From positions 864,501 through 928,500 of the forward strand of contig NZ_CP149130.1 in the NCBI RefSeq assembly GCF_037811135.1: a DNA stretch of 64,000 nt, read 5' to 3'. Below the pieces are notes generated by a model, which was not told the origin of the DNA, searched no databases, and worked only from the letters and a program-made list of their open reading frames with translations. The number at the start of each line of letters is the position of its first letter. Positions within the stretch are counted from its first letter, which is position 1. Made by a program: the position numbers and the translations under genes. This DNA comes from Aeromonas rivipollensis. GTDB lineage: Bacteria; Pseudomonadota; Gammaproteobacteria; Enterobacterales; Aeromonadaceae. This document shows positions 1 through 10,049 of this stretch, piece after piece.

Positions 1-1
1 C

Positions 2-880
2 GGCAAGACGGATCTCGCCATCGCTCTGTGTCAGGCCCTGCCCTGCGACATCATCAGCGTGGACTCCGCGCTCATCTATCGCGGCATGGACATTGGCACC
101 GCCAAGCCGACTGCCGCCGAGCTGGCCCAGGCCCCTCATCGCCTGATCGACATATTGGACCCGGCCATGAGTTATTCCGCGGCGGATTTCTGCCGCGATG
201 CCCTGCGCGAGATGAAAGAGATCGCCGACCGCGGCCGCATCCCGCTGCTGGTGGGGGGCACCATGCTCTACTTCAAGGCGCTGCTGGAGGGGCTCTCTCC
301 GCTGCCCTCCGCCGATCCGGCCATTCGCGCCGAGATTGAGGCAGAGGCCGCTCGCCTCGGCTGGCAAGCCCTGCACGATGAACTGGTGCGCATCGATCCT
401 GTGGCCGGCGCCCGCATCCACCCCAACGACCCTCAGCGGCTCAGCCGGGCGCTCGAGGTCTATCGCATCAGCGGCAAGACCCTCACCGAGCTGACCCAGG
501 TGCAGGGGGAAGGCTTGCCCTACCGGGTGCACCAGTTTGCCATCGCCCCCTCCGATCGCGCCGTGCTGCATCAGCGTATCGAGCTGCGTTTCGACAAGAT
601 GCTGCAGGGGGAGTTCGAACAGGAGGTCAGGGCGCTCTATGAGCGGGGTGATCTTCACCCGGATCTGCCAGCTATTCGCTGCGTTGGCTACCGCCAAATG
701 TGGGACTACCTGGCAGGGGAAGTGGGATATGATGAGATGCGTTATCGTGGCATCGTGGCCACCCGTCAGCTGGCCAAGCGCCAGATGACCTGGTTGCGTG
801 GCTGGCCCGACCTGACCTGGTTGGAATCTGGTGAGTCTGGCAATGTGGCCAGGGTGGTCGCCCGAGCTGGTGCGGCTTGA
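2..880 (+). CDS. miaA: tRNA dimethylallyltransferase MiaA (5' end missing)
   Basis: MiaA transfers a dimethylallyl group to N6 of A37 in tRNAs that read codons starting with U. The reading frame is open from base 2 and begins inside the P-loop (GKTDLA), so about 10-20 N-terminal residues lie outside the window. The visible 292 codons carry the substrate motif [16 protein letters not shown], the RLIDILDP segment, and the late [13 protein letters not shown] and [14 protein letters not shown] stretches of the family. It is followed 72 nt later by hfq and then hflX-hflK-hflC, the same order as in E. coli. The call is secure; only the start is unseen. Confidence 0.97.
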   Translation, partial: GKTDLAIALCQALPCDIISVDSALIYRGMDIGTAKPTAAELAQAPHRLIDILDPAMSYSAADFCRDALREMKEIADRGRIPLLVGGTMLYFKALLEGLSPLPSADPAIRAEIEAEAARLGWQALHDELVRIDPVAGARIHPNDPQRLSRALEVYRISGKTLTELTQVQGEGLPYRVHQFAIAPSDRAVLHQRIELRFDKMLQGEFEQEVRALYERGDLHPDLPAIRCVGYRQMWDYLAGEVGYDEMRYRGIVATRQLAKRQMTWLRGWPDLTWLESGESGNVARVVARAGAA

Positions 881-952
881 CACTCCCTGTATAATCAGGT
901 TGTTATATTGATATCCGGTGTTTAAAAACAACAAACTATAAGGAAAAGAAAG

Positions 953-1216
953 ATGGCTAAGGGGCAATCTCTCCAAGACCCGTTTTTGAATGCGCTGCGC
1001 CGTGAGCGGATTCCTGTTTCTATCTATTTGGTGAACGGCATCAAACTGCAGGGTCAGATCGAATCGTTTGACCAGTTTGTCATTTTGCTGAAGAACACCG
1101 TGAGCCAGATGGTCTACAAGCACGCCATTTCCACCGTGGTGCCGGCCCGTGCCGTCAACCATCACCAGCACGCCCCGGGCGCCGCCGGTGAAGAGCAGGG
1201 TGAAGCCGAGGCGTGA
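953..1216 (+). CDS. hfq: RNA chaperone Hfq
   Basis: Hfq is a hexameric Sm-like protein that pairs small RNAs with mRNAs. The 87-residue product has the full Sm core, nearly identical to E. coli Hfq over the first 65 residues, including proximal-face residues Q8, D9, F42, K56 and H57 (YKHAIS motif). The C-terminal tail is short and acidic (ending GEEQGEAEA) compared with the 102-residue E. coli protein. The start is set by AAGGAAAAG just upstream. A TATAAT at 890-895 in the miaA-hfq gap is a possible -10 element, but no good -35 sits at the right distance, so it is only a suggestion. Confidence 0.98.
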   Translation: MAKGQSLQDPFLNALRRERIPVSIYLVNGIKLQGQIESFDQFVILLKNTVSQMVYKHAISTVVPARAVNHHQHAPGAAGEEQGEAEA

Positions 1217-1279
1217 TATCCCGCGGCGAGCCCACTCGCCAACTCAGAATCATCATGATACCTGTCAAGGAGCAAGCGC

Positions 1280-2566
1280 TTGTTTGACCGTTACGAAGCT
1301 GGTGAACAGGCCGTTCTGGTACATGTCAACTTCAGCGATGAGGGTGAGCGGGAGGATCTGGACGAGCTCAAGATGCTGGTGAGCTCGGCCGGGGTCAATG
1401 CGCTGGGGGTGATCACCACCAGTCGCAGCGCGCCCAGTGCCAAATATTTTGTCGGCAGCGGCAAGGCGGAAGAGATCGCGTCCCAGGTTCAGATGCTGGG
1501 CGCGGACGTGGTCATCTTCAACCATGCCCTGACTCCTGCCCAGGAACGCAACCTGGAGCGCCTTTTCCAGTGCCGTGTGGTGGACAGGACAGGCCTCATC
1601 CTCGATATCTTCGCCCAGCGCGCCCGTACCCACGAAGGCAAGTTGCAGGTCGAACTGGCCCAATTGCGCCATCTTTCTACTCGCCTGGTGCGAGGCTGGA
1701 CCCACCTTGAGCGTCAGAAGGGCGGCATCGGTCTGCGCGGCCCGGGTGAAACCCAGCTTGAAACCGACCGACGCCTGCTGCGAGAGCGCATCAAGGCGAT
1801 TTTGCGCCGGCTCGACAAGGTGGCGAAGCAGCGGGAGCAGGGCCGTCGCGCCCGTAACCGCAACGAGGTGCCGACAGTGTCGCTGGTGGGCTACACCAAC
1901 GCCGGAAAGTCCACTTTGTTCAACCAACTTACAGATGCCAGCGTGTATGCTGCCGACCAATTGTTCGCAACCCTGGATCCCACCCTGCGTAAATTGGTGA
2001 TCCAGGATGTGGGTGATGTGATCCTGGCGGATACAGTTGGATTTATTCGGCACTTGCCCCATGATCTGGTCGCGGCCTTCAAGGCGACGCTGCAGGAGAC
2101 CCGCGAAGCGGACCTGCTGCTGCACGTCGTGGACTGTGCCGATGAGCAGATGCAGGAGAATGTCGATTCGGTGCAGACCGTTTTGGCCGAGATCGAGGCG
2201 GACGACCGCCCCCAGCTGATGATCTGCAACAAGATCGACAAGCTGGCGGATCGTCCGGCCGGTCTGGAGCGGGACGACGAAGGGCGCCCGCAGCGGGTCT
2301 GGCTGTCGGCCCAGACAGGTGAAGGCAGTGAATACCTGTTCCAGGCCCTGACCGAACTGCTGGCCGGATCCATGGTCCATCACACCCTGCAGTTGCCGCC
2401 CTCGGCCGCGAGATTGCGCAGTGCGCTCTATCGGCTGAAAGGCATCGAGCAGGAAGGTTTCAGCGAGGAGGGGGATTTTGTCCTGGAGGTACGCTTGCAG
2501 CTTGCCGACTGGAACCGCCTCATGAAACAAGAAGGTGAGAGTTTACAACGCTTTATCAGGCATTGA
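1280..2566 (+). CDS. hflX: ribosome-associated GTPase HflX
   Basis: HflX is a 50S-binding GTPase that splits or rescues stalled ribosomes, notably after heat stress. The 428-residue protein has the N-terminal HflX domain with a glycine-rich segment (GGIGLRGPGETQLE) and then a TRAFAC-class G domain. G1 is GYTNAGKS at residues 204-211, G3 is DTVGFIRHLP, and G4 is NKID. The start is preceded by AAGGAGC. It lies 63 nt after hfq and 82 nt before hflK, as in the E. coli hfq-hflX-hflK-hflC operon. Confidence 0.97.
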   Translation: MFDRYEAGEQAVLVHVNFSDEGEREDLDELKMLVSSAGVNALGVITTSRSAPSAKYFVGSGKAEEIASQVQMLGADVVIFNHALTPAQERNLERLFQCRVVDRTGLILDIFAQRARTHEGKLQVELAQLRHLSTRLVRGWTHLERQKGGIGLRGPGETQLETDRRLLRERIKAILRRLDKVAKQREQGRRARNRNEVPTVSLVGYTNAGKSTLFNQLTDASVYAADQLFATLDPTLRKLVIQDVGDVILADTVGFIRHLPHDLVAAFKATLQETREADLLLHVVDCADEQMQENVDSVQTVLAEIEADDRPQLMICNKIDKLADRPAGLERDDEGRPQRVWLSAQTGEGSEYLFQALTELLAGSMVHHTLQLPPSAARLRSALYRLKGIEQEGFSEEGDFVLEVRLQLADWNRLMKQEGESLQRFIRH

Positions 2567-2648
2567 ACCGGCGATGAAGACAGGCTTCGTCAAGGGTTGA
2601 TGGTCCGATAGAGATGATATCCATCCGCATGTATTAATGGAGACGCTG

Positions 2649-3797
2649 ATGGCTTGGAATGAGCCTGGTAACAACGGCAAAGACCGTGACCCTTGGGGGA
2701 ACAACGGCAAGAATCAGGGACCCCCTGATCTGGATGAGATGCTGCGCAAGGTGAGCCGTCGTTTCGGTGGCCTGTTCGGTGGTGGCAAATCGGGTGGGGA
2801 TGTGGGCAAGTTTGGCCTCTCCATCGCCCTGGTGGTGGCCGTGGTGGTGTGGGTCGTCAGCGGCTTCTACACCATTCGCGAAGCCGAGCGGGGCGTGGTG
2901 CTGCGTTTTGGGGAGTACTCCCATAACGTGGATCCGGGTCTGCGCTGGAAGCCGACCTTCATCGATCGGGTGATCCCGGTGGATGTGGAATCGGTGCGCT
3001 CCCTGCCTGCCTCCGGCTTCATGCTGACCCAGGACGAGAACGTGGTCCGGGTCGAGATGGACGTGCAGTACCGCGTGGTCGATCCCGAGCAGTATCTGTT
3101 CAGCGTCACCAATGCCGACGAGAGTCTGAGCCAGGCCACCGACAGCGCCCTGCGCTACGTGGTGGGTCACACCAAGATGGATGATGTCCTGACCACGGGT
3201 CGGGAAAAAGTCCGTCAGGAGACCTGGCAGGTGATCGATGGCATCATCGAGCCCTACCAGATGGGTCTGCAGATCGTCGACGTCAACTTCCTGCCGGCGC
3301 GTCCGCCGGAAGAGGTGAAAGACGCCTTCGATGACGCCATCTCCGCCCAGGAAGATGAACAGCGCTTCATCCGTGAAGCGGAAGCCTATGCCCGTGAAGT
3401 CGAGCCCAAGGCCCGTGGTCAGGTCAAGCGTCTGGAACAGGAAGCAGAAGGCTACAAGTCCCAGATCGTGCTGAAGGCCAAGGGTGAAGTCGCGCGCTTC
3501 AACGAGCTGCTGCCCCAGTACCAGTCCGCCCCCGAGTTGACTCGTGAGCGTATTTACCTGGAAACCATGGAAGAGCTCTATCAGCAAGCCAACAAGGTGC
3601 TGGTCGACATGCCTGCTGGCAACAACAGCATGATCTACCTGCCGCTCGACAAGCTCTCCGGCAAGGCGAATGCCGTGCAACCGGCGCGTCCGGCAGGCAC
3701 ACCTGCGGTGGAGCCGGCCCAGCCGTCCAACGAAGGGGCCAATTCCACTCCGACCCCGCTGCGTGGCGGTGATCGTTTCAGCACAGGGAGAAACTAA
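2649..3797 (+). CDS. hflK: FtsH protease modulator HflK
   Basis: HflK is an inner-membrane SPFH/prohibitin-family protein that assembles with HflC around the FtsH protease and limits its access to membrane substrates. An in-frame ATG at 2637 exists. The ATG at 2649 is preferred because it gives the family N-terminus MAWNEPGNNGKDRDPWG and has GGAG six bases upstream. The layout is a Gly/Asn-rich cytoplasmic head, one membrane segment near residues 55-75 (FGLSIALVVAVVVWVVSG), the SPFH domain and a long charged coiled coil (about 230-300). It is three bases upstream of hflC, so the two are surely co-transcribed. Confidence 0.97.
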   Translation: MAWNEPGNNGKDRDPWGNNGKNQGPPDLDEMLRKVSRRFGGLFGGGKSGGDVGKFGLSIALVVAVVVWVVSGFYTIREAERGVVLRFGEYSHNVDPGLRWKPTFIDRVIPVDVESVRSLPASGFMLTQDENVVRVEMDVQYRVVDPEQYLFSVTNADESLSQATDSALRYVVGHTKMDDVLTTGREKVRQETWQVIDGIIEPYQMGLQIVDVNFLPARPPEEVKDAFDDAISAQEDEQRFIREAEAYAREVEPKARGQVKRLEQEAEGYKSQIVLKAKGEVARFNELLPQYQSAPELTRERIYLETMEELYQQANKVLVDMPAGNNSMIYLPLDKLSGKANAVQPARPAGTPAVEPAQPSNEGANSTPTPLRGGDRFSTGRN

Positions 3798-3800
3798 TAG

Positions 3801-4685
3801 ATGAAGAAAATAGCTATTGGTGTCATCGCTGTGGCCGCCATGGTCTGCTTCTCTTCCGTCTTCATCGTCGATGAAGGTCAGAAGGGCATAGTGGTGCAGT
3901 TTGGCAAGGTGAAGCGGGTTGACTCCGGCGAGCCGCGCCTCTACGAGCCGGGCCTGCACTTCAAGGTGCCGCTCATCGATCAGGTGCGCAAGATGGATGC
4001 CCGCATCCAGACCCTGGAAGGCCAGGCGGATCGCTTCGTCACCTCCGAGAAGAAAGATCTCATCATCGACTCCTACGTGAAGTGGAAGATCGAGGACTTC
4101 TCCAAGTACTACCTGGCAACAGGTGGTGGCAACAAGATCCAGGCCGAAGACCTGCTCAAGCGCAAGATCAACAACGGTCTGCGTTCCGAGATCGGTAACC
4201 GCACCATCAAGGACATCGTCTCCGGTGAGCGCAGTACCGTGATGGAAGATGCCCTGATGAAGATGGCGCGCTCCTCCGAGCTCGGCATCAAGGTGGTGGA
4301 TGTGCGCATCAAGCAGATCAACCTGCCGGTGGAAGTCTCCAGCTCCATCTATCAGCGGATGCGTGCCGAGCGGACTGCCGTGGCTCGTGAGCACCGTTCC
4401 CAGGGCCGCGAGCAGGCCGAGATCCTGCGTGCCGACATCGACCGCAAGGTCACCGTCATGATCGCAGACGCCGAGAGTAATGCGCGTCAGCTGCGTGGTG
4501 AAGGGGATGCCGAAGCCGCCAGGATCTATGCCGACAGCTACAAGAAGGACCCCGAGTTCTTCAGCTTCGTGCGTAGCATGGAGGCCTATCGCAAGAGCTT
4601 CGCCGGCGGCAACGACCTCATGGTCCTGAAGCCTGACAGCGAGTTCTTCCGCTACCTCAAGTCTCCTCACGGTGACAAGCAGTAA
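3801..4685 (+). CDS. hflC: FtsH protease modulator HflC
   Basis: HflC is the partner of HflK in the periplasm-facing HflKC-FtsH cage. The 294-residue product starts with a membrane anchor (IAIGVIAVAAMVCFSSVF). An SPFH domain and a coiled coil rich in Arg/Glu/Ala follow, with the conserved SEFFRYLKSP at the C-terminus. Three bases separate it from hflK. A strong hairpin plus T-run follows 20 nt after the stop, so this is the end of the main operon. Confidence 0.97.
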   Translation: MKKIAIGVIAVAAMVCFSSVFIVDEGQKGIVVQFGKVKRVDSGEPRLYEPGLHFKVPLIDQVRKMDARIQTLEGQADRFVTSEKKDLIIDSYVKWKIEDFSKYYLATGGGNKIQAEDLLKRKINNGLRSEIGNRTIKDIVSGERSTVMEDALMKMARSSELGIKVVDVRIKQINLPVEVSSSIYQRMRAERTAVAREHRSQGREQAEILRADIDRKVTVMIADAESNARQLRGEGDAEAARIYADSYKKDPEFFSFVRSMEAYRKSFAGGNDLMVLKPDSEFFRYLKSPHGDKQ

Positions 4686-4706
4686 GCAGGCATAGCGCCG
4701 TAACCC

Positions 4707-4734
4707 AAAGGGCCTGATGATTCAGGCCCTTTTG
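4707..4734 (+). terminator. intrinsic terminator after hflC
   Basis: AAAGGGCCTGA and TCAGGCCCTTT form an 11-bp stem with a very small loop, followed by Ts. It separates hflC from the small yjeT-type gene, so that gene may rely on read-through or its own promoter. Confidence 0.85.
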
Positions 4735-4770
4735 CTTGATGAGACAAGGGCCCAGAGGGCAGGAGGAGTC

Positions 4771-4959
4771 ATGCTGACAGCCATCTTGATGGGAGTGGGG
4801 CTGTTGCTGCTGTTCGAGGGGCTTGGCCCCTTGCTGGCGCCGAGGGCCTGGCAACAGATGCTGAGACTGATGAGCGATCAGCCGCCGGAGCAGTTGCGTC
4901 GCATCGGCGGCTGTCTGGTGGTGGCGGGTGCCGTCATCCTCTGGGCGCTGGCCCACTGA
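4771..4959 (+). CDS. DUF2065 small membrane protein (YjeT family)
   Basis: This encodes a 62-residue inner-membrane protein of unknown function. The ATG at 4771 has a near-perfect AGGAGG ribosome site, whereas the longer in-frame reading starting at 4717 begins inside the hflC terminator. Two hydrophobic stretches are visible: MLTAILMGVGLLLLFEGLGP at the N-terminus and a C-terminal VVAGAVILWALA. A small DUF2065 gene directly after hflC is the E. coli yjeT arrangement. The function is not known and I do not infer one. Confidence 0.85.
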   Translation: MLTAILMGVGLLLLFEGLGPLLAPRAWQQMLRLMSDQPPEQLRRIGGCLVVAGAVILWALAH

Positions 4960-4997
4960 GCAGTCAAGGCTGCGCCTGAGCACAAAGTGCAGACTAT

Positions 4998-5023
4998 AAA
5001 AAAGAGGCCATAGGCCTCTTTTT
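4998..5023. terminator. bidirectional terminator between yjeT-type gene and ispB
   Basis: AAAAAGAGGCC, ATA, GGCCTCTTTTT is a symmetrical hairpin with A/T tracts on both sides, placed between convergent genes. It can end transcription from either direction. Confidence 0.88.
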
Positions 5024-5044
5024 CTTGGATGCTGACACAGTGGT

Positions 5045-6016
5045 TCAGGCGCTGCGCTGTACCGCCATCTGTGCCAGGGTCTCCAGCGCCTGCCTGTGCT
5101 GGGATTCCGGCAGGATGGCGAGGGCGGCAATGGCCTTGTCGGCCTCTTCCCGGGCTCGCTCGCGGGAGTACTCCAGGGCCCCTGTGCGATCCAGGATGGC
5201 CAGGATGCGCTCGAGATGCTCCATGCCGTTGCGGTGCTCGATGGCGTCGCGGATGAGCTGACGCTCTTCCGGGGTGCCCACGGCCATGGCGCGCAGCAGC
5301 GGCAGGGTGGGCTTGCCTTCGGCCAGATCGTCACCGACGTTCTTGCCCATCTCATCGCTCTGGGAGCAGTAATCCATGACGTCATCGATGATCTGGAAGG
5401 CGGTGCCCAGGTACTTGCCGTAGTCGGTCATGGCCTGTTCGACGGGCTCGGGCTGATGGGTCAGCACGGCGGCGAGGCGGGTGGCGGCTTCAAACAGCTT
5501 GGCGGTCTTGCAGTAGATGACCGTCATGTAGCTCTCTTCCGTGGTGTCCGGATCGTTGCAGTTCATCAACTGCAGCACTTCCCCCTCGGCGATGGTGTTG
5601 GTGGCATCCGACAGTATCTCCATCACCCGCAAGTTGGAGAGTTCGCTCATCATCTGGAAGGAACGGCTGTAGAGGTAGTCGCCGACCAGGACGCTGGCGG
5701 CATTGCCGAACAGCGCATTGGCGGTCTCCCGGCCGCGGCGCAGGTCGGATTCATCGACCACGTCGTCATGCAGCAGGGTGGAGGTATGAATGAATTCGAT
5801 GATGGCGGCGAGCTTGAGATGGTCCTGACCTTGGTACCCCAGTGCGCGGGCGGCCATTACCGTCAGCATGGGGCGCATCCGTTTTCCGCCTGCACTGACA
5901 ATGTAGAAACCCAGCTGGTTGATCAGGCTGACATCGGACTGGAGTCTGGCCAGGATCAGTTCATTGACCGCCGTCATGTCGGCGGCACAGAGCGCACGGA
6001 TAGTCTGTTGGTCCAT
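5045..6016 (-). CDS. ispB: octaprenyl diphosphate synthase IspB
   Basis: IspB extends farnesyl diphosphate with isopentenyl units to make the side chain of ubiquinone and menaquinone. The 323-residue length equals E. coli IspB. The first aspartate-rich motif is DDVVDESD (about residue 84) and the second is DDVMD (about 211), and both are intact. The GGKRMRP motif near residue 45 binds diphosphate. It is divergent from rplU-rpmA-obgE, as in E. coli. Confidence 0.97.
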   Translation of the reverse strand: MDQQTIRALCAADMTAVNELILARLQSDVSLINQLGFYIVSAGGKRMRPMLTVMAARALGYQGQDHLKLAAIIEFIHTSTLLHDDVVDESDLRRGRETANALFGNAASVLVGDYLYSRSFQMMSELSNLRVMEILSDATNTIAEGEVLQLMNCNDPDTTEESYMTVIYCKTAKLFEAATRLAAVLTHQPEPVEQAMTDYGKYLGTAFQIIDDVMDYCSQSDEMGKNVGDDLAEGKPTLPLLRAMAVGTPEERQLIRDAIEHRNGMEHLERILAILDRTGALEYSRERAREEADKAIAALAILPESQHRQALETLAQMAVQRSA

Positions 6017-6156
6017 AAGTCTCGTAACGTGACGGCAGCAATTACTGCGTTTTTAGCAATGGCGGGGATTCTACACGATTTCACAATGGGTTACAGTTAA
6101 GCGTTTATTCACGGCGGCAGATATGCGCACAAAATAAACTTTTTGCTAAATTGGCC

Positions 6157-6185
6157 TTGCCTAGGCAAATCGTTCTGCGTAGAAT
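6157..6185 (+). promoter_or_regulatory. sigma70-type promoter of rplU-rpmA
   Basis: TTGCCT (6157-6162) and TAGAAT (6180-6185) are separated by exactly 17 bases. Transcription would start near 6192, leaving a leader of about 67 nt before rplU. It is inferred from motif quality and position only. Confidence 0.7.
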
Positions 6186-6211
6186 GCCCGCCCATTGTTA
6201 TAGGTTTTTGC

Positions 6212-6240
6212 GCGTGTCTGGCCTTGAGCAAAAGACACGC
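6212..6240 (+). promoter_or_regulatory. rplU leader hairpin
   Basis: GCGTGTCT (6212-6219) and AGACACGC (6233-6240) form a perfect 8-bp stem with a 13-nt loop, ending just before the CGGAG ribosome site of rplU. A stem in this position is the usual design of ribosomal-protein autoregulatory leaders. Whether L21 binds here is inference. Confidence 0.6.
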
Positions 6241-6258
6241 CTTTACGGAGTTAATCAA

Positions 6259-6570
6259 ATGTACGCGGTATTCCAAAGCGGCGGAAAACAACACCGTGTG
6301 GCCGAAGGTCAAATCGTTCGTCTGGAAAAGCTGAACGTTGAGACTGGCGCTACCATCGACTTCAACGAAGTTCTGATGGTTGCTGCAGGCGACACTTTTA
6401 AAGTAGGTGCTCCTTTCGTTGAAGGTGGCAAGGTTGTAGCTGAAGTTGTGGCTCACGGCCGTGGCGAGAAAGTGACTATCGTCAAGTTCCGTCGTCGTAA
6501 GCACCATCGTAAGCAAGCGGGCCACCGTCAGTGGTTCACTGAAGTCAAAATCACTGGCATCAGCGCTTAA
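6259..6570 (+). CDS. rplU: 50S ribosomal protein L21
   Basis: The 103-residue product [18 protein letters not shown]... is a standard bL21 that binds 23S rRNA. The ATG at 6259 has CGGAG upstream. The longer in-frame reading from 6151 crosses the promoter and leader hairpin and is not credible. The gene uses the codon set of a highly expressed gene (for example GTT, CGT, AAA), unlike the GC-rich neighbours. It is followed by rpmA after 17 nt. Confidence 0.98.
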   Translation: MYAVFQSGGKQHRVAEGQIVRLEKLNVETGATIDFNEVLMVAAGDTFKVGAPFVEGGKVVAEVVAHGRGEKVTIVKFRRRKHHRKQAGHRQWFTEVKITGISA

Positions 6571-6587
6571 TTAGAGGAGTCCGATAA

Positions 6588-6845
6588 ATGGCACATAAAA
6601 AAGCTGGCGGTTCATCCCGCAACGGTCGCGATTCTGAAGCTAAACGCCTTGGCGTTAAGCGTTTCGGCGGCGAAACAGTTCTGGCAGGCAGCATCATCGT
6701 TCGTCAACGTGGTACCAAGTTCCACGCTGGCACCAACGTTGGTCTGGGCACCGATCACACCCTGTACGCGAAAGCGACTGGCAAGATCCTGTTCGAAGTT
6801 AAAGGTCCGCTGAATCGTAAGTACGTCAGCATCGTTGCTGAGTAA
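6588..6845 (+). CDS. rpmA: 50S ribosomal protein L27
   Basis: This is the 85-residue bL27, starting [16 protein letters not shown]. The flexible N-terminus reaches toward the peptidyl-transferase centre in the ribosome. It has GAGGAG upstream and sits 17 nt after rplU. A strong terminator follows before obgE. Confidence 0.98.
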   Translation: MAHKKAGGSSRNGRDSEAKRLGVKRFGGETVLAGSIIVRQRGTKFHAGTNVGLGTDHTLYAKATGKILFEVKGPLNRKYVSIVAE

Positions 6846-6865
6846 TTACGGACCGCAAGGATCCG

Positions 6866-6891
6866 AAGCCCCGCCAACAGGCGGGGCTTTT
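6866..6891 (+). terminator. intrinsic terminator after rpmA
   Basis: AAGCCCCGCC, AACA, GGCGGGGCTT forms a 10-bp GC-rich stem followed by TTGTTTTT. It ends the rplU-rpmA unit. obgE begins 143 nt downstream and probably has its own promoter. Confidence 0.9.
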
Positions 6892-7024
6892 GTTTTTCTG
6901 ATGAGTTTGACGAAAAAACGGCACGCGGATGAGCCGGCGCAGACGGGCCTCATCGGCCAGTTGCGTCTCGCCCCAAGGGGCCTGTACCACTATAATTGCG
7001 TATCGGTTTTTCGAATTAAGGTGA

Positions 7025-8239
<1,215 letters not shown>

Positions 8240-8258
8240 GACACTCTCTCGTGACAAT

Positions 8259-8287
8259 ACCGGAGCCCCGACAGGCTCCGGTTTTTT
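8259..8287 (+). terminator. intrinsic terminator after obgE
   Basis: ACCGGAGCC, CCGACA, GGCTCCGGT followed by seven Ts, placed 19 nt after the obgE stop. Confidence 0.9.
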
Positions 8288-8607
8288 TATGGGAGGATCG
8301 ACGGGATCACCATATAGATATATTTCTCATGCCACTTATTGCCTGCCAACCGCAACTGATTATACTTCGCCCCTGAACGTAACCAATTTGAAACATTATG
8401 CTAACCTGTCAAACTGAATTGATATGCATGACTGTTTTGGTTTGTTCTTATGGATGGTTTGCCTGATAAAATATTTATGCTTGAAATAATCCATTAAAAG
8501 CTTGTTTGTGCAGTTTTTTGGGTTATTCTTGCGCCCGTTTGCCGGGCGAGGGCATGAATATGCAGGCTGCCTGGCTGAAGGAAAAGTCATATTTAAGGCT
8601 GTCTATC
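8288..8607. other. AT-rich intergenic region upstream of the nucleoside-recognition gene
   Basis: This stretch of about 320 nt is clearly more AT-rich than its surroundings and presumably holds the promoter of the next gene. No open frame in it looks coding. I see TATGCATG and several TGAAAT/AATAAT words but no site I would name with confidence. Confidence 0.5.
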
Positions 8608-9978
8608 ATGTTGGAAAAGACCCTGGAAGCACCGGCGACCCATACTCGCCGCAACGTGCTGATGTTTTTGATCCCGTCGCTCATCGGGATCCTGCTGTTC
8701 ATGACCCCCGTCATCTATGACGGCAATGTCACCATCCCCGTCGCCGTGCTGGCGAAGCTGGTACAGACGGTGTTCGCCGATTATCTGGTGGCCATGGTCA
8801 GCGCCATCATTACTACCACCATGCTGATGACGTTGATCGCCTGGTTGTTCAAGCCGGCGATCCTGGTGAGACGCCCCTTCCTCAACAGCCTGTTCAACGT
8901 CTCCCCCTTCTGGGCCTGCGTGCGGGTGCTGGGGGGCCTCTTCGTGCTGCTGACCTTCTTCGAGGCCGGTCCCGAGGTGCTGCGTTCCGGGGCAACCGGT
9001 GGCCTGGTGCTGCACGATCTGCTGCCGGTGCTGTTCTCCGTCTTCATCTTCGCCGGCTTGCTGCTGCCGCTGCTGCTGGACTTCGGTCTGCTGGAGTTTG
9101 TCGGCACCATGATGACCCGCATCATGCGCCCTGTGTTCCGCCTGCCGGGTCGCTCCGCCGTGGATTGCTTCGCCTCCTGGCTGGGGGATGGCAGTGTCGG
9201 CATCCTGCTCACCAGCAAGCAGTACGAGGGCAAGTTCTACACCCAGCGTGAAGCCGCCGTTATCGGTACCACCTTTTCGGCCGTCTCCATCACCTTCTGT
9301 CTGGTGGTGATCTCCCAGGTGAAGCTGGAGCACATGTTTGTCCCCTTCTACCTGACCGTCTGCCTGGCCGGCGTGGTGGCCGCCATAGTGGTGCCGCGCC
9401 TGCCCCCGCTCTCCTGGAAGAAGGATGTCTACAGCGACGGTACCCCCCTGTGCCGCAAGCAGGAGGCCATTCCCCATCAGCACAGCGTGCTGAGCTATGG
9501 CTATCAGCGGGCCCTGGCCAAGGCCGACAGCATGACGGATCTCGGCGCCGTGGCGCGGGAAGGGGTGAAGAACGCCCTGGACATGGTGTTTGGCGTGTTG
9601 CCGGTGGTCATGGCGATCGGGACCTGTGCCCTGATGCTGGCTGAGCACACCCCCATCTTCAACTGGCTGGGTGCCCCCTTCGTGCCCTTGCTGGAGCTGC
9701 TGCAACTGCCGGAGGCCGAGGCGGCGTCCAAGACCATCATGGTGGGCTTCGCCGACATGTTCATCCCGGCTGTGCTGGCCTCGACCATAGAGAGCGACAT
9801 CACCCGCTTCGTGATCGCCGCCATGTCGGTGACCCAGCTCATCTATATGTCGGAAGTGGGCGCCCTGCTGCTGGGCAGCAAGATCCCGGTCAAGCTGTGG
9901 GAGCTTTTCGTCATCTTCCTGCTGCGCACCCTGGTCACCCTGCCGGTCATCGCCGGCGTGGCGCACCTGCTGTTCTAA
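8608..9978 (+). CDS. nucleoside-recognition domain membrane protein (YjiH-like)
   Basis: This is a polytopic inner-membrane protein, about 456 residues from the ATG at 8608 (MLEKTLEAPATH). An in-frame ATG at 8554, with GGGCGAGGGC upstream, would add 18 residues and is a real alternative. Many hydrophobic segments are visible, for example FLIPSLIGILLFM near the N-terminus and VFGVLPVVMAIGTCALML. There are also Gate-type patterns such as DCFASWLGDGSVGILLTSKQ and VGFADMFIPAVLAS. Members of the nucleoside-recognition/Gate family are thought to move nucleosides or small organic ions, but the substrate here is unknown. It stands alone, with a strong terminator after it. Confidence 0.85.
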   Translation: MLEKTLEAPATHTRRNVLMFLIPSLIGILLFMTPVIYDGNVTIPVAVLAKLVQTVFADYLVAMVSAIITTTMLMTLIAWLFKPAILVRRPFLNSLFNVSPFWACVRVLGGLFVLLTFFEAGPEVLRSGATGGLVLHDLLPVLFSVFIFAGLLLPLLLDFGLLEFVGTMMTRIMRPVFRLPGRSAVDCFASWLGDGSVGILLTSKQYEGKFYTQREAAVIGTTFSAVSITFCLVVISQVKLEHMFVPFYLTVCLAGVVAAIVVPRLPPLSWKKDVYSDGTPLCRKQEAIPHQHSVLSYGYQRALAKADSMTDLGAVAREGVKNALDMVFGVLPVVMAIGTCALMLAEHTPIFNWLGAPFVPLLELLQLPEAEAASKTIMVGFADMFIPAVLASTIESDITRFVIAAMSVTQLIYMSEVGALLLGSKIPVKLWELFVIFLLRTLVTLPVIAGVAHLLF

Positions 9979-9995
9979 GGGGCTGCCTGGAGATG

Positions 9996-10027
9996 AAAAA
10001 CGGTCAACCTGGGTTGACCGTTTTTTT
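9996..10027. terminator. terminator between convergent genes
   Basis: AAAAACGGTCAACC, TG, GGTTGACCGTTTTT is a near-perfect hairpin with A and T tracts on the two sides. It serves the gene ending at 9978 and possibly the HD-GYP gene ending at 10050 on the other strand. Confidence 0.88.
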
Positions 10028-10049
10028 ATGGGCGCTCGGGGGATAGCGG

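Noticed and set aside
8396-8590. AT-rich short frames before the nucleoside-recognition gene, and an ArgR-like word (TGAATTGATATGCA)
   Set aside because: The frames lack ribosome sites and coding character. Only one half-good ArgR-like box is present, without the usual tandem partner.
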